DNA of 64,000 bases from Pantoea ananatis LMG 2665 (GCF_000710035.2 NZ_JMJJ01000004.1:558001-622000), one strand, 5' to 3'. Positions 1 to 11,171 are shown, numbered from the stretch's first letter. The notes: generated by a model not told the origin, from the letters alone. Translations and numbers: made by a program.

Positions 1-160
1 CGCCGTCATCGCCTGAGTTATCAGAGAACTGGTGACGCGCATCCACTTTACCGTACAGGTCCAGCTTGTTGCCGTCTTTGTTATAAACTTCTGCTGCGTT
101 GGCTGCGCCGGCGGCGAGCAGAGCAGGGATAACCACTGCCAGAATGTTGCGCTTCATCAT
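1..160 (-). CDS. ompF: OmpF-type general porin, 5' part only
   Basis: This is the N-terminal part of an outer-membrane trimeric porin; the gene runs off the left edge. The translation begins with a Sec signal peptide ([12 protein letters not shown] then LLAAGAANA) followed by [20 protein letters not shown], the usual mature start of OmpF/OmpC porins. Two ATG codons lie back to back (160-158 and 157-155); the first matches the E. coli ompF start and follows a GAGGG ribosome-binding site. The neighbour asnS and the conserved upstream DNA favour ompF over ompC. The rest of the protein, including the constriction loop, is not visible. Confidence 0.9.
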   Translation of the reverse strand, partial: MMKRNILAVVIPALLAAGAANAAEVYNKDGNKLDLYGKVDARHQFSDNSGDDG

Positions 161-293
161 TATTTATTACCCTCATTGGAGTTATTTGGACACCTGCCAC
201 TGCCGTCAAGAAAACTTTACGTGAACCTTGAAAGAAGTTTGGTGTCTCCTGTGTCTGCACGCATCTTTCCATCCCCCATCGGGTAATTCTACT
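161..293 (-). promoter_or_regulatory. ompF promoter and untranslated leader
   Basis: The DNA just upstream of the porin start keeps the E. coli ompF leader nearly letter for letter: TTGACGGCAGTGGCAGGTGT, then GAGGGTAATAAATA before the ATG. In E. coli this leader is where the small RNA MicF pairs. Conservation is seen in the sequence; MicF control here is inferred from the family. Confidence 0.65.
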
Positions 294-356
294 GCGAAAA
301 TGCTACAAAAGTCGTAATCTTGTTTCAAATATAAAAAATGTATTACAAAATGTAAA
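294..356 (-). promoter_or_regulatory. OmpR-binding region (F1-F3 like) of ompF
   Basis: Read on the minus strand, this AT-rich stretch holds TTTACATTTTGTAATACAT, TTTGAAACAAGATTACG and CTTTTGTAGCATTTTCGC in series. These correspond in order and spacing to the F1, F2 and F3 OmpR sites of E. coli ompF. It implies EnvZ/OmpR osmoregulation of the porin. Assignment is by recall of the E. coli sequence. Confidence 0.7.
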
Positions 357-390
357 AATAACGGAACTTTGTGAGTCATATCAAAATTTA

Positions 391-422
391 CAAAAATAAA
401 AAAAGGCCGGCGATGCCGACCT
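391..422 (-). terminator. Rho-independent terminator of asnS
   Basis: On the minus strand the hairpin GGTCGGC-ATC-GCCGGCC (one wobble pair) is followed by a long T-rich run. It lies about 40 bases past the asnS stop codon and before the ompF control region. Confidence 0.85.
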
Positions 423-460
423 CTTTATATATATGAATTTCTTATATTTAATGCTGAAAA

Positions 461-1861
461 TCAGAAGCTCGCGTTGCGTGGTGTTCGTGGGAAGGGGATA
501 ACATCTCTTACATTTTGTACGCCGGTGACATAGGCGATTAAACGTTCGAAACCTAATCCAAACCCTGAATGTGGCACGGTGCCATAGCGACGCAGATCGC
601 GATACCACCAGTAATCTTCTTTTTTCAGCCCCATCTCTTCCAGACGCGCATCCAGCACATCCAGACGTTCCTCACGCTGAGAACCGCCGATAATTTCACC
701 GATACCCGGCGCTAACACATCCATCGCCGCCACGGTTTTCCCGTCGTCGTTAAGGCGCATATAGAATGCCTTGATATCTTTCGGATAGTTTTTCACCACC
801 ACCGGCGCTTTGAAATGCTTCTCGGCAAGATAACGTTCGTGTTCAGAGGACAGATCGATGCCCCATGACACTGGGTTCTCAAAGGTCTGCCCGCAGTTCA
901 TCAGGATATCGACGGCATCGGTATAATCGACCTGGGCGAAATCGGTGGTAACAAAACGCTCCAGGCGATTAATCGCATCGTTGTCTACGCGCTCGGCAAA
1001 AAATGCCATATCGTCTGCACGCTCATCCAGCACGGCTTTGAAGACATACTTGAGCATGGCTTCCGCCAGGGCTGCCGCATCGTCTAATGAGGCGAAAGCG
1101 ATTTCCGGTTCCAGCATCCAGAACTCTGCCAGATGGCGGCTGGTATTGGAGTTTTCCGCACGGAACGTGGGGCCGAAGGTGTAGATTTTCGACAAGGCGC
1201 TGGCGTAGGTTTCACCGTTCAACTGCCCTGAAACCGTCAGGAACGCCTCTTTCCCGAAGAAATCCTCCGAATAGTCGACTTTGCCCTGATCGTTGCGCGG
1301 CAGGTTTTCCATGTCCAGCGTCGAAACGCGGAACATCTCACCGGCCCCTTCAGTGTCAGAGGCGGTGATCAGCGGCGTGGAAACCCAAAAGTAGCCGTTC
1401 TCATGGAAGAAGCGGTGCAGCGCCTGGGCCAGGGTATGACGAACGCGCGCCACGGCGCCAATCAGGTTGGTACGCGGACGCAGGTGGGCTACCTCACGCA
1501 GGTATTCGATACTGTGACGTTTTGCCGCCATTGGGTAGCTGTCGGGATCTTCTACCCAGCCCACGACCTCCAGCTTTGTCGCCTGAATTTCGAATGCCTG
1601 ACCCTGACCCGGAGATGCAACGACCTTACCGGTGACAATGACGGAACAGCCGGTGGTCAGGTGCAGCACTTCGTCCTGATAATTATTCAGAGAATTATTG
1701 ACGACAGCCTGAACGGGATTAAAGCAGGAGCCGTCATAGACAGCGATAAAGGAAAGACCGGCTTTGGAATCTCTTCGGGTACGCACCCAACCACGTACGG
1801 TGACTTCACTGTCAACCGCGACGCGACCGTGCAGTACATCCGCTACAGGCACTACGCTCAT
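461..1861 (-). CDS. asnS: Asparaginyl-tRNA synthetase
   Basis: Charges tRNA-Asn with asparagine in the cytoplasm. The protein has 466 residues, the same as E. coli AsnS. It has an N-terminal OB-fold anticodon-binding domain (about residues 1-110) and a class IIb catalytic core. Motif 2 is visible as [18 protein letters not shown], and motif 3 as GFGLGFERL near residue 433. The start [12 protein letters not shown] matches the family start. It sits between ompF and pncB as in E. coli and ends in its own terminator, so it is probably monocistronic. No anomalies were seen. Confidence 0.98.
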   Translation of the reverse strand: MSVVPVADVLHGRVAVDSEVTVRGWVRTRRDSKAGLSFIAVYDGSCFNPVQAVVNNSLNNYQDEVLHLTTGCSVIVTGKVVASPGQGQAFEIQATKLEVVGWVEDPDSYPMAAKRHSIEYLREVAHLRPRTNLIGAVARVRHTLAQALHRFFHENGYFWVSTPLITASDTEGAGEMFRVSTLDMENLPRNDQGKVDYSEDFFGKEAFLTVSGQLNGETYASALSKIYTFGPTFRAENSNTSRHLAEFWMLEPEIAFASLDDAAALAEAMLKYVFKAVLDERADDMAFFAERVDNDAINRLERFVTTDFAQVDYTDAVDILMNCGQTFENPVSWGIDLSSEHERYLAEKHFKAPVVVKNYPKDIKAFYMRLNDDGKTVAAMDVLAPGIGEIIGGSQREERLDVLDARLEEMGLKKEDYWWYRDLRRYGTVPHSGFGLGFERLIAYVTGVQNVRDVIPFPRTPRNASF

Positions 1862-1985
1862 AAATATCTCTCTATATAGAAGAAGTGTGTGAATGAATTC
1901 CCCAGACTGGGGTGTAGCTATGTTACTTGTGAGTCAACAGGAAACAAGCAAAATTCAGGGGAATAACCGATTTATTGCAGGAAGG

Positions 1986-2005
1986 CGGGGCGCGATAACG
2001 CCCCG
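1986..2005 (-). terminator. Stem-loop after pncB, possible terminator
   Basis: CGGGGCG-CGATAA-CGCCCCG forms a 7-bp GC-rich stem just past the pncB stop. No clear T-run follows on the minus strand, so it may be a weak terminator or an mRNA-stabilising 3' hairpin. Confidence 0.5.
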
Positions 2006-2017
2006 ATAACAAAGACG

Positions 2018-3223
2018 CTAGCTGGCTTTTTTAACCAGTGGCAGATCAAAGGCTTTTCTCAGGGCCTTAACGAACGCTTTATCCTGACAAATGGTTTTAC
2101 CTGGGCTGTCGGAAAGCTTGGCGACCGGCTTACCATTACATTGCACCAGCTTAATCACGATATTGAGCGGCGTAACGCCAGGAATATCACAAGTCAGGCG
2201 CGTGCCGATGCCGAAGACGACGTTGGTACGCTGACCAAAGTGGCGATACAGCGCCAGGGATTTTTCCAGATTGAGATTATCTGAGAACACCAGCATTTTC
2301 GTGAGCGGATCGATACCCAACTGCTGATAGTGGGCCAGCGCTTTTTCGCCCCACTCAACCGGGTCACCTGAATCGTGACGCAGCCCCTGGTAACGCCGGG
2401 CGAACACCGGGCCGAAATCGCGCAGGAAGGCATCCATGGCGATACAGTCTGTGAGTGCAATGCCCAGCTTGTCGTCATATTCATCCAGCCAGGCCTGTAA
2501 GGCGGCGCGCTGACTGTTCGCCAGTACCGGACTGATTTGCTGAAAAGCCTGGAACCACTCGTGGGCCTGGGTACCCACTGGCGTGAGTGCGAGGCGACGG
2601 GCCAGATCGTAGTTACTGGTGCCCATCAGCCAGGGAAAATCCTGTTTCAGCGTGCTGACGATCGATTCCTGCACATCCTGGGAATAGCGGCGGCGGGTAC
2701 CAAAATCCATCAGGCGAAAACGTGACATGTCAGTGTCGGCAACCTCAGTCTTAAAGGCAGCGAGTTTCTGATGCAGAAAATCCACGGCCTGCTGGCTGCT
2801 GATGGCTGGGGTACGGTGGCGATGGACCACTTCACTGATCAAGGCCAACAGGGGGACTTCCCACATGATCACTTCCCGCCAGGGGCCCTGGATACGAATA
2901 GCCAGCTTGCCATGATGATTGCGAACGTCTACCTGCTGCGGGTCGTAGCGAAAATTTCGCAGCCAGTTAAGGTAGTCGTCAGCAAAGAAGGGCAGATCAG
3001 ATAACCAGGCATATTCAGCATCGGTCAGCGCCAGTGCCTGCATGGCGTCAATGGCTGCACGGATCTCGTCAGCATAAAAACCCAGCAATTCGTCGCTACG
3101 GCAGCGAAACTCCGCGGCCACCGTGACATCATGGTAACGGTGGAATACGGCTTGCTGCATATGGAGCTTATAAGCATCCGTATCCAGCAGCGAAGTCAGT
3201 ATCGGGGAAGCATGTCCTGTCAT
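2018..3223 (-). CDS. pncB: Nicotinate phosphoribosyltransferase
   Basis: Converts nicotinate and PRPP to nicotinate mononucleotide in the NAD salvage (Preiss-Handler) pathway. The chosen start gives 401 residues, beginning [19 protein letters not shown], against 400 in E. coli. The frame stays open for 26 further codons upstream, but that extension has no counterpart in known PncB proteins. Conserved segments include [34 protein letters not shown] and GTQAHEWFQ (the His that is phosphorylated in the family), and GLRHDSGDP. Divergent from pepN. No NadR-type palindrome was recognised upstream. Confidence 0.93.
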   Translation of the reverse strand: MTGHASPILTSLLDTDAYKLHMQQAVFHRYHDVTVAAEFRCRSDELLGFYADEIRAAIDAMQALALTDAEYAWLSDLPFFADDYLNWLRNFRYDPQQVDVRNHHGKLAIRIQGPWREVIMWEVPLLALISEVVHRHRTPAISSQQAVDFLHQKLAAFKTEVADTDMSRFRLMDFGTRRRYSQDVQESIVSTLKQDFPWLMGTSNYDLARRLALTPVGTQAHEWFQAFQQISPVLANSQRAALQAWLDEYDDKLGIALTDCIAMDAFLRDFGPVFARRYQGLRHDSGDPVEWGEKALAHYQQLGIDPLTKMLVFSDNLNLEKSLALYRHFGQRTNVVFGIGTRLTCDIPGVTPLNIVIKLVQCNGKPVAKLSDSPGKTICQDKAFVKALRKAFDLPLVKKAS

Positions 3224-3507
3224 GGCGCGTTTCGGCATCCTGTTCGGTGGCGCAGAGCCCGGTGTATTAAACGTCGTAAAAGACGCAAAAGTATAAATCA
3301 CTAAGAGACAGCGATCACAGCATATTTCAGGATAGCGAGTCGAGGACGAAATGTGTCATTGTTAACAAATTGTAGCCATTTTACCTGATGTGCACGTTGT
3401 GCATGCTAAGCTCGGCGCATCATGCTTAGACGTTTGACGCGTAGGGCTTATACTTGAGTGAATAATGCAAAGACGTTGATGAATAACTACTTAATGCGGG
3501 ACGGAAT
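3224..3507. promoter_or_regulatory. pncB-pepN divergent intergenic region
   Basis: About 280 bases carry both promoters. Two dyads are visible: TTGTTAACAA (3359-3368) and CTAAGC with GCTTAG separated by 12 bases (near 3408-3430). Neither could be matched with confidence to a named regulator. Confidence 0.4.
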
Positions 3508-6123
3508 ATGACGCAGCAGCCACAAATAAAATATCGACACGATTATCGTGCACCAGACTACACCATCACCGATATCGATTTAACCTTTGAACTCGATGAA
3601 AGCACCACGCGGGTGACGGCGGTGAGTCAGGTTAAGCGTCAGGGAGACAGCCAGGCTGAACTGCGTCTGGACGGCGAAGATCTGACGCTGATCTCGCTGG
3701 AAGTGGATGGACAGGCCTGGGCGGCCTGGCGTGAAGAGGCGGGTTGCCTGGTGCTCAGCCAGTTACCGGACAGCTTTACGCTGAAAATCGTCAATGACAT
3801 TCATCCCGATCGTAACAGTGCCCTTGAAGGCTTATACAAATCCGGTGAAGCGCTCTGTACCCAGTGTGAAGCCGAAGGCTTTCGGCATATTACCTGGTAT
3901 TTAGATCGCCCCGACGTGCTGGCGCGCTTCACGACCACCGTCATTGCCGACGGCAGCCGTTATCCTTTCCTGCTGTCTAACGGAAATCGCATTGACAGCG
4001 GTCAGGACGACAAGGGCCGTAACTGGGTGAAGTGGCAGGATCCGTTTCCTAAGCCCTGTTATTTGTTTGCGCTGGTCGCGGGCGATTTTGACGTGCTGCG
4101 TGACAGCTTTACTACGCGTTCGGGTCGGAATGTGGCGTTGGAGATCTTCGTCGATCGCGGCAATCTGGATCGTGCCGACTGGGCGATGACGTCATTAAAG
4201 AACAGCATGAAGTGGGATGAGGAGCGTTTCGGCCTGGAGTATGACCTCGACATCTTTATGATTGTTGCGGTGGACTTCTTCAACATGGGGGCCATGGAGA
4301 ATAAAGGGCTTAACGTTTTTAACTCCAAATACGTGCTGGCCAAAGCCGAAACCGCCACCGATAAAGATTATCTGGGGATTGAGGCGGTCATCGGTCATGA
4401 ATATTTCCACAACTGGACCGGTAACCGTGTGACCTGTCGCGACTGGTTCCAGCTGAGCCTGAAAGAGGGACTGACCGTGTTTCGCGATCAGGAGTTCAGT
4501 TCCGACCTGGGATCGCGTGCGGTAAACCGAATCGATAATGTGCGTATTATGCGCGGCGCGCAGTTTGCCGAGGACGCCAGCCCGATGGCGCACCCGATCC
4601 GCCCGGATCAGGTTATTGAGATGAACAACTTCTACACCTTGACGGTGTATGAAAAGGGATCAGAAGTGATCCGTATGATGCACACCTTGCTGGGCGAAGC
4701 GAATTTCCAGAAGGGCATGCAGCTCTATTTCGAACGTCATGACGGTAGCGCGGCGACCTGTGATGATTTCGTTCAGGCCATGGAAGACGCGTCTAACGTT
4801 GATCTTTCCCAGTTCCGTCGCTGGTACAGTCAGTCAGGTACACCTACGCTCTCGGTACGTGATGACTACAATCCGGAACTGGAGCAGTACACGCTTCACG
4901 TGACGCAGCACACGCCGCCGACGACCGAGCAGAAAGAGAAACTGCCTCTGCATATCCCTCTGGACATCGAACTGTATGACGGACAGGGTAAGGTCATTCC
5001 GTTGCAGCACAACGGTCATCCGGTGCATAACGTGTTGAACGTAACGGAAGAGTTCCAGACCTTTATTTTTGACAACGTTTACTTCCAGCCGGTGCCATCG
5101 CTGCTGCGTGAGTTTTCCGCGCCGGTGAAGCTCGACTACAAGTGGAGCGACGCGCAGCTGACGTTCCTGATGCGTCATGCAAGCAACGATTTTTCACGTT
5201 GGGACGCGGCGCAAAGTCTGTTGGCAACCTACCTGCGCCTCAATGTCGCGCGCCATCAGCAGGGCCAGCATCTGTCGCTGCCGTTGCATGTCGCTGATGC
5301 CTTTCGCACGGTGCTGCTGGATGCCAACAGCGATCCGGCGCTGACCGCTCTGATTCTGTCGCTGCCTGGCGAAAACGAAATCGCCGAACTGTTTGAGATT
5401 ATCGATCCTCAGGCAATTGCACTGGTGCGCGAAGCTCTGGTTCGTACCCTGGCGCGGGAACTGGCAGATGAATTCTTTGCCGTTTACAACGCCAATCAGC
5501 AGGCGGAGTACCACGTTGATCATGCGGAAATCGGCAAACGTTCGCTGAAGAACATCTGTCTGTACTATCTGGCGTTTGGTGATATGGATCTGGCGGATAA
5601 ACTGGTGCAGGCGCAATACCACCATGCCAATAACATGACGGATTCCCTGGCGGCACTCTCCGCTGCGGTGGCGGCACAGTTACCCTGCCGTGATGCGCTG
5701 TTAGCCGACTATGATGAGCGCTGGCACAAGGATGGCCTGGTCATGGACAAATGGTTTATGTTGCAGGCTACCAGCCCGGCGCAGAATGCCTTACTCAACG
5801 TGCGCCGTTTACTGTCACATCGTTCCTTCAGTATGGGCAACCCGAATCGCATCCGTTCACTGATTGGCGCTTTTGCTTCGGGTAATCCTTCCGCCTTCCA
5901 CGCCGAAGACGGCAGCGGATATCGTTTCCTGGTGGAGATGCTGACGGATCTGAACACCCGCAATCCGCAGGTGGCTTCGCGTATGATTGAGCCATTAATT
6001 CGTCTGAAACGTTACGATGCCCACCGTCAGGCGCTGATGCGCCAGGCGCTGGAACAGTTACAAGGACTGGATAAACTGTCGGGCGATCTGTACGAGAAAA
6101 TCACCAAGGCACTGAATGCCTGA
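3508..6123 (+). CDS. pepN: Aminopeptidase N (M1 metallopeptidase)
   Basis: Cytoplasmic zinc aminopeptidase that removes N-terminal residues from peptides in the last steps of protein turnover. The protein has 871 residues (E. coli PepN 870). The GAMEN exopeptidase motif is seen as MGAMENKGLNVF, and the zinc site as HEYFHNWTGNR followed by a glutamate in the expected downstream helix (LKEGLTVFRDQEF). The C-terminal half matches the PepN helical domain. Start MTQQPQIKYRHDYRAPDY matches the family. Transcribed alone, divergent from pncB and convergent with the ssu operon. Confidence 0.98.
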   Translation: MTQQPQIKYRHDYRAPDYTITDIDLTFELDESTTRVTAVSQVKRQGDSQAELRLDGEDLTLISLEVDGQAWAAWREEAGCLVLSQLPDSFTLKIVNDIHPDRNSALEGLYKSGEALCTQCEAEGFRHITWYLDRPDVLARFTTTVIADGSRYPFLLSNGNRIDSGQDDKGRNWVKWQDPFPKPCYLFALVAGDFDVLRDSFTTRSGRNVALEIFVDRGNLDRADWAMTSLKNSMKWDEERFGLEYDLDIFMIVAVDFFNMGAMENKGLNVFNSKYVLAKAETATDKDYLGIEAVIGHEYFHNWTGNRVTCRDWFQLSLKEGLTVFRDQEFSSDLGSRAVNRIDNVRIMRGAQFAEDASPMAHPIRPDQVIEMNNFYTLTVYEKGSEVIRMMHTLLGEANFQKGMQLYFERHDGSAATCDDFVQAMEDASNVDLSQFRRWYSQSGTPTLSVRDDYNPELEQYTLHVTQHTPPTTEQKEKLPLHIPLDIELYDGQGKVIPLQHNGHPVHNVLNVTEEFQTFIFDNVYFQPVPSLLREFSAPVKLDYKWSDAQLTFLMRHASNDFSRWDAAQSLLATYLRLNVARHQQGQHLSLPLHVADAFRTVLLDANSDPALTALILSLPGENEIAELFEIIDPQAIALVREALVRTLARELADEFFAVYNANQQAEYHVDHAEIGKRSLKNICLYYLAFGDMDLADKLVQAQYHHANNMTDSLAALSAAVAAQLPCRDALLADYDERWHKDGLVMDKWFMLQATSPAQNALLNVRRLLSHRSFSMGNPNRIRSLIGAFASGNPSAFHAEDGSGYRFLVEMLTDLNTRNPQVASRMIEPLIRLKRYDAHRQALMRQALEQLQGLDKLSGDLYEKITKALNA

Positions 6124-6126
6124 TAA

Positions 6127-6158
6127 GAAACGGCGGGCAAAATGCCCGCCGTTTCTTT
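6127..6158. terminator. Convergent terminator between pepN and ssuB
   Basis: A perfect 13-bp inverted repeat (GAAACGGCGGGCA, AAA loop, TGCCCGCCGTTTC) fills the 33-base gap between the two convergent genes. A short T-run follows on the plus strand. Confidence 0.8.
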
Positions 6159-6945
6159 AACGCTGTTGCGCGTAGCGGGGGGGCTTTTCTGCCGCGCCGC
6201 GGCGCATCACCCGATCCAGCACTTCGGCTTCCAGCTCTGCCAGACGCGCCGATCCTCGTCGCCGTGGCCGGGGCAAATCGACCTGCAAATCCAGTCCTAT
6301 CTGGCCTTCCTCTATCAGTAATACCCGATCAGCCATCGCGACCGCTTCACTGACATCGTGCGTGACCAACAGAACCGTGAAGTGGTACTGCTGCCACAGC
6401 GATTCGATGAGCTCCTGCATCTCGATTCGCGTTAAGGCGTCCAGTGCACCCAGAGGCTCATCCAGCAGCAGCAGGCCGGGACGGTGAATTAACGCCCGGG
6501 CCAGTGCCACGCGCTGTTTCTGCCCACCGGATAAAGCGGCAGGCCAGTCTTGCGCTCTGTCCGCCAGGCCTACCGCTTCCAGCGCCTCCAGGGCGGCTTT
6601 ACGCCATGCCTTGCCACGCAGGCCGAGAGCGACGTTATCAATCACTTTTTTCCACGGCAGCAGTCGCGCATCCTGGAACATTAACCGGGTTTCTTCACGT
6701 GCGGTCTGCAGCGGCGCATTGCCTGCCAGCAACTCGCCCTGGGTCGTGCTTTCCAGACCGGCCAGCAGACGCAACAGGGTGCTTTTACCGCAGCCGCTGC
6801 GGCCCACTACGGCAACAAACTGGCCGGAAGGAATATGCAGATCGATATGATTCAGAATGGTGCGCTCACCGTATTTTTTACTGACGCCCTTCACACCTAC
6901 GGGGGTACCCGCATTCAGACGCGCCGGGCTGGCGGAGTTTATCAT
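6157..6945 (-). CDS. ssuB: Aliphatic sulfonate ABC transporter ATPase
   Basis: ATP-binding subunit that powers SsuABC uptake of alkanesulfonates. It has 262 residues: Walker [11 protein letters not shown]-loop [10 protein letters not shown], signature [15 protein letters not shown], Walker B LLLLDEP, D-loop GALD and switch His in VTHDVSEA. The start codon overlaps the ssuC stop by four bases (6942-6945), indicating translational coupling. It is the last gene of ssuEADCB, followed by a terminator shared with pepN. In the family the operon is activated by Cbl/CysB under sulfate limitation; that control is inferred. Confidence 0.96.
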   Translation of the reverse strand: MINSASPARLNAGTPVGVKGVSKKYGERTILNHIDLHIPSGQFVAVVGRSGCGKSTLLRLLAGLESTTQGELLAGNAPLQTAREETRLMFQDARLLPWKKVIDNVALGLRGKAWRKAALEALEAVGLADRAQDWPAALSGGQKQRVALARALIHRPGLLLLDEPLGALDALTRIEMQELIESLWQQYHFTVLLVTHDVSEAVAMADRVLLIEEGQIGLDLQVDLPRPRRRGSARLAELEAEVLDRVMRRGAAEKPPRYAQQR

Positions 6946-7733
6946 GCTGTTTTCTCCTGACGTTGATAGGCCGGATGCCAGCGTAACCAGACGCGTTCCA
7001 GCAGCAGTGCGCTGACATCAGCCAGTTTTCCCAGCAGGGCATAAAGAATAATGGCGACCATCACCACATCGGTTTGCAGAAATTCACGGGCATTCATGGC
7101 CAGATAGCCAATCCCTGCGTTAGCCGAAATTGTCTCGGCGACGATCAGGGTCAGCCACATCAACCCCAAAGCAAAGCGGACGCCCACCATGATGCTCGGT
7201 AACGCACCCGGTAAGATCACCTGAACAAACAGGCTCCAGCCGGATAAGCCGTAGCTACGGGCCATCTCAACCAGCCCACGATCCACATTACGAATACCGT
7301 GATAGGTATTCAGGTAGATGGGAAACAGCGTACCCAGCGCCACCAGAAAAATTTTGGCTGACTCATCAATGCCAAACCACAGAATGACCAATGGGATCAG
7401 CGCAAGATGGGGCACGTTACGTAACATTTGCAGCGAGGTATCCAGCAAACGCTCACCCAGTCGCGAAGTGCCGGTAATTAATCCCAGTACCAGGCCGAGC
7501 GATCCGCCAATGCTGAAGCCAAGTAACGCTCGCCAGCTGCTGATGGCGAGATGCTGCCAGAGCTCTCCGCTGACAGCCAACTGCCAAAAGGTCGTCACAA
7601 TCTTTTCCGGCGCTGGCAGGATACGGCTGGACAACCAGCCGGTCTGTGACGCAACTTGCCAGACCACCACCAGTAACACCGGCAGCAGCCAGGGCACCAG
7701 CGCCGCTGAGAAGGATTGACGTAGTCTGGTCAT
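6942..7733 (-). CDS. ssuC: Aliphatic sulfonate ABC transporter permease
   Basis: Inner-membrane permease of the SsuABC importer. The start at 7733 ([15 protein letters not shown]) gives 263 residues, the same as E. coli SsuC, and follows a GGAGATAACG ribosome-binding site. The frame is open upstream inside ssuD, but that part is not homologous. Several hydrophobic segments and the BPD_transp_1 EAA-type loop are visible ([20 protein letters not shown] then [12 protein letters not shown]). Ten bases separate it from ssuD upstream, and it overlaps ssuB downstream. Confidence 0.96.
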   Translation of the reverse strand: MTRLRQSFSAALVPWLLPVLLVVVWQVASQTGWLSSRILPAPEKIVTTFWQLAVSGELWQHLAISSWRALLGFSIGGSLGLVLGLITGTSRLGERLLDTSLQMLRNVPHLALIPLVILWFGIDESAKIFLVALGTLFPIYLNTYHGIRNVDRGLVEMARSYGLSGWSLFVQVILPGALPSIMVGVRFALGLMWLTLIVAETISANAGIGYLAMNAREFLQTDVVMVAIILYALLGKLADVSALLLERVWLRWHPAYQRQEKTA

Positions 7734-7743
7734 CGTTATCTCC

Positions 7744-8892
7744 TCAGGCCCGCGCGGCTTTTTTCTCAGGCGTAAAATCATTGGCGACCGCTTCACCGTG
7801 CGCCTGAACGACACGAGGCTGGGGAATCTGGGGAATAGCCAGATCCAGATGGGGGAACAGCAGCTCGCCGACGCGATAAGCCTCTTCCAGATGCGGATAA
7901 CCTGAGAGAATAAAGGTTTCAATGCCCAGGGCTTCGTACTCTTTCATGCGAGCCGCTACGGTAGGCGCATCGCCAACCAGCGCGGTGCCTGCCCCGCTGC
8001 GCACCAGCCCAACGCCAGCCCAAAGGTTGGGGCTGATTTCCAGTTTATCGCGGCGTCCGCCGTGCAGGGCGGCCATGCGCTGTTGGCCTACCGAGTCGGT
8101 GCGCTGGAAGGCACTTTGTGCTTTGGCGATGGTGGCATCATCCACATTCGCGATCAGCTTATCGGCTGCCTGCCAGGCTTCCTCATTGGTTTCTCGCACG
8201 ATGACATGCAGCCGGATGCCAAACCGGACTTTTCGGCCCTGTGCTGCGGCTTTCGCCCGCACCTGCTCAATTTTTTCTTTCACCAGCGCAGGGGGTTCGC
8301 CCCAAGTGAGGTACACATCAACCTGTTCGGCAGCCAGATCCTGAGCGGGCTCTGACGAACCCCCGAACCACAGCGGCGGACGAGGCTGCTGTACCGGCTT
8401 AAACATCAGACGCGCACCTCGTACATGCACGTGCTTGCCTTCGTAATCCACCGTTTCGCCTTCCAGCACGCGGCGCCAGACGCGGGTAAATTCGGCCGAT
8501 TCTGCATAGCGCTCACGGTGGTCAAGAAAGACGCCATCACCGGCCAGTTCCTCGGGATCGCCCCCGGTCACCAGGTTGAACAACGCGCGTCCGTTGGAAA
8601 GACGATCGAGCGTTGCAGCCTGACGCGCCGCCTGGGTGGGGGAAATCACGCCAGGACGCAGCGCGACAAGGAAGCGCAGACGCTGCGTAACGGGGATCAG
8701 CGATGCCGCCACCAGCCAGGCATCCTCGCAGGAACGCCCGGTAGGGATCAGTACGCCGCCAAATCCCAGACGATCGGCAGCCTGGGCAACCTGTTGTAAA
8801 TAGGCATGATCAACCGGACGCGCGCCCTCAGCCGTGCCAAGATAATGGCCGTCACCATGGGTTGGAAGGAACCAGAATACGGAAACACTCAT
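7744..8892 (-). CDS. ssuD: FMNH2-dependent alkanesulfonate monooxygenase
   Basis: Desulfonates C2-C10 alkanesulfonates to aldehyde and sulfite using FMNH2 supplied by SsuE. It has 382 residues (E. coli 381) and a bacterial-luciferase-like TIM-barrel fold. Conserved stretches include [34 protein letters not shown] (Cys54 region of the family), [16 protein letters not shown] and the arginine-bearing flexible loop near [16 protein letters not shown]. It lies between ssuA and ssuC, in the standard order. Confident. Confidence 0.97.
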   Translation of the reverse strand: MSVSVFWFLPTHGDGHYLGTAEGARPVDHAYLQQVAQAADRLGFGGVLIPTGRSCEDAWLVAASLIPVTQRLRFLVALRPGVISPTQAARQAATLDRLSNGRALFNLVTGGDPEELAGDGVFLDHRERYAESAEFTRVWRRVLEGETVDYEGKHVHVRGARLMFKPVQQPRPPLWFGGSSEPAQDLAAEQVDVYLTWGEPPALVKEKIEQVRAKAAAQGRKVRFGIRLHVIVRETNEEAWQAADKLIANVDDATIAKAQSAFQRTDSVGQQRMAALHGGRRDKLEISPNLWAGVGLVRSGAGTALVGDAPTVAARMKEYEALGIETFILSGYPHLEEAYRVGELLFPHLDLAIPQIPQPRVVQAHGEAVANDFTPEKKAARA

Positions 8893-8902
8893 TTTTCTCT
8901 CC

Positions 8903-9859
8903 TTATTGCGTCACGGCCTGGGGATGCCAGATGCGCTCGGCAATCGATACTTTTACGGGAATCAGATGATTGGCATAAAACAGATCGGCGGTTTTCTGCT
9001 GCATAGCAACCGTGCGCGCACTGACCGGACTGACCGGGCTGGGTGGACGGTGGTCCAGGTTGCTGGCAATGACGGCCTCAGGCAGACCGATCGATGTCGA
9101 AAGCAGATGAATACTCTGGTCACGTTCGCTACGCGTCAGGGCTTCGGCATCACTAAAGGCTTTTAACGTCGCTAAGACGAAGTCATTGTGTTCCTGCGCA
9201 AAATGGCGGGTTGCAAGGTAGAACGGTCCCGTCTGGTTCAGCGTGGTGCCGTCTTTCAACACGCGGACATTGCCCTGAAGCAGTACGGCAGAATAGTAGG
9301 GGTCCCATATTGCCCAGGCGTCAACGTTACCCTGCTGGAAAGCGGCGCGCGCATCGGCTGGCGTCAGATAAACCGGCTGGATATCTTTGATACTGAGACC
9401 CGCTTCTTCCAGCGCACGCAACAGCAGATTGTGCGAGCTGGAACCCTTTTGGAACGCCACCTTTTTGCCTTTGAGATCGGCAACCGACTTCAACGGACTG
9501 TTCTGGCTGACCAGGATGACCTCAGCTTTCGGCTTAGGCGGCTCTGAGCCGATATACAGCAAATCCGCCCCGGCTGCCTGGGCGAAAATAGGCGGAATAT
9601 CACCGGTGCTGCCAATATCAATACTGTTAACGTTCAGCGCTTCCAGCATTTGCGGTCCGGCCGGGAATTCGATCCATTGAATACGGGTAGCAGGGAAACG
9701 CTTCTCCAGCAGCTGATGCTCCTTGGCCAGCACCATACTGACCGATCCTTTTTGATAGCCGATGCGAACCTGTGCAGGGGCGGGTTCTGCGGCATTCACC
9801 TGTGCGCCTGCCACGAACATCCCTGCCATTAACCACGCGCTGATTATTCGTTTCATCAT
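8903..9859 (-). CDS. ssuA: Sulfonate-binding periplasmic protein
   Basis: Periplasmic solute-binding component of the SsuABC importer. The start at 9859 (two adjacent ATGs; [15 protein letters not shown]) gives 318 residues with a Sec signal peptide ending near [13 protein letters not shown]. coli SsuA has 319. The mature start [17 protein letters not shown] is typical of the NMT1/SsuA family. The open frame extends 52 codons upstream into ssuE, but the signal peptide decides the start. Seven bases separate it from the ssuE stop. Confidence 0.95.
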   Translation of the reverse strand: MMKRIISAWLMAGMFVAGAQVNAAEPAPAQVRIGYQKGSVSMVLAKEHQLLEKRFPATRIQWIEFPAGPQMLEALNVNSIDIGSTGDIPPIFAQAAGADLLYIGSEPPKPKAEVILVSQNSPLKSVADLKGKKVAFQKGSSSHNLLLRALEEAGLSIKDIQPVYLTPADARAAFQQGNVDAWAIWDPYYSAVLLQGNVRVLKDGTTLNQTGPFYLATRHFAQEHNDFVLATLKAFSDAEALTRSERDQSIHLLSTSIGLPEAVIASNLDHRPPSPVSPVSARTVAMQQKTADLFYANHLIPVKVSIAERIWHPQAVTQ

Positions 9860-9866
9860 TGTTTCC

Positions 9867-10418
9867 TTACACAGCCAGGGCAACGGGCTGATGACGTCGG
9901 GACAGCGCCAGCCAGAACGTGTGCACCGCTTCCTCCAGACGGGTAGCCAGTACCGGATCCAGTTCCGGCTGGCGATCATAGTGATGAATTTGTTTATCTT
10001 CGGCGTAAACACCATGAAGCACTTCTTCGGCTTTCAGGGCGTTTAATACGGGCTTGAGTGCGTAATCCAGGGCCAGCATATGGCCAGCGCTGCCCCCGCT
10101 GGCTAACGGCAGCACCACTTTGTGGGCCAGCGCGCGTTCAGGTAACAGATCCAAAACGGTTTTTAGCGCGCCCGAGAAAGACGCCTTATAAACCGGCGTG
10201 GCAATAACCAGGCCATCAGCCTGAGCCAGGTCTTCGCTCAGGGCGAGAATAGCCGGGGAATCGAAGCGGGCGTTGATCAGATCCTCAGGCTGAAAGTTAT
10301 GAATATTCCAGGGAATAACCTCAACACCGGATGCTTCCAGTTTGCGCTGGCACAGCGCTAATAACGATGTGGACCGTGAAGGAAATCTCGGACTACCTGC
10401 CAGGGTGAGCACTCTCAT
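9867..10418 (-). CDS. ssuE: NAD(P)H-dependent FMN reductase, SsuE
   Basis: Supplies reduced FMN to the SsuD monooxygenase. It has 183 residues (E. coli 191), flavodoxin-like: MRVLTLAGSPRFPSRSTSLL is the phosphate-binding start and ATPVYKASFSGALKTVLDLL the conserved FMN/dimer segment. It is preceded by a strong ribosome-binding site (TAAGGAGTCGTA before ATG). It is the first gene of ssuEADCB, so the operon promoter should lie in the long gap to its right. Confidence 0.95.
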   Translation of the reverse strand: MRVLTLAGSPRFPSRSTSLLALCQRKLEASGVEVIPWNIHNFQPEDLINARFDSPAILALSEDLAQADGLVIATPVYKASFSGALKTVLDLLPERALAHKVVLPLASGGSAGHMLALDYALKPVLNALKAEEVLHGVYAEDKQIHHYDRQPELDPVLATRLEEAVHTFWLALSRRHQPVALAV

Positions 10419-11171
10419 TACGACTCCTTATAACTGAAAGTTATTGATTATCTTTTGTTGAGAACTGATGCTTTCATCCTGGCAGAGGCGACGGCACGGC
10501 TTAAATGATTTTTCTGACAATCTAAAGGTGAAAACCGGCAAAAGGCCTGAAGCGAGACCGCCGCGTCTCTGAGAAAGACCTGATGCGACAAATCTTAAAA
10601 ACGCCAGGACGGGCGAGTCGATACATTAATCCGGGTGAATAAAATTCGTTTAAACCCGGAAATCCGTACATTTGGTTACTTGAGTATCAGAAAAGTGAAA
10701 CATTCAGGTAAAACGAAAAACACGCCTTTCGCTTTTTTGAATTCACAGGAGGAAGGAAAAAGAAAAAAGAATTAAAATTCAATGTTATTTAACGCGATGG
10801 CGAGAGGGGATTAGGAATAGTTGCATCAGGCGGTGCGTGTTAAGTGCAGCAGTCTGGCGAAGTTTTTAACAACAATTCATTTTTAGTTACAGATGTTCGG
10901 CCTGAACCCCCCCTGAACAGATGGCCGTGCCTAAATGGTTCCTCAACGGGGAGATGATTATCAGCGAGCTATTCTTCAGATTTTCTAACCATGGTTTTTG
11001 TCACATTCGGACCCTGTTGAGATTGAGGCAGGCATTTTAGTCATTCAGGCAGTAAAATGTCTCTGCTCAATGTAAGCGCCTGTTATTTTAAAATTACTAT
11101 TCGCCTTTGGTCAGTGCCTGTCTCGGGCTGGTGGATTTATTTGTCCTTTTCTAACAGCAGAGAAAACCTGT
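10419..11171. other. 750-base gap with two divergent promoters expected
   Basis: No convincing gene is visible. The left end should carry the ssuE promoter and the right end the promoter for the glycosyltransferase gene. A GGAGG-type sequence near 10750 is not followed by a usable reading frame. TAGGAATAGTTGCA (10812-10825) resembles the first half of an RcsAB box but matches poorly in the second half. The region is richer in A+T than its neighbours. Confidence 0.5.

Noticed and set aside
10812..10825. RcsAB-box-like sequence upstream of the glycosyltransferase.
   Set aside because: Only the first half matches, and it lies about 350 bases from the start codon.
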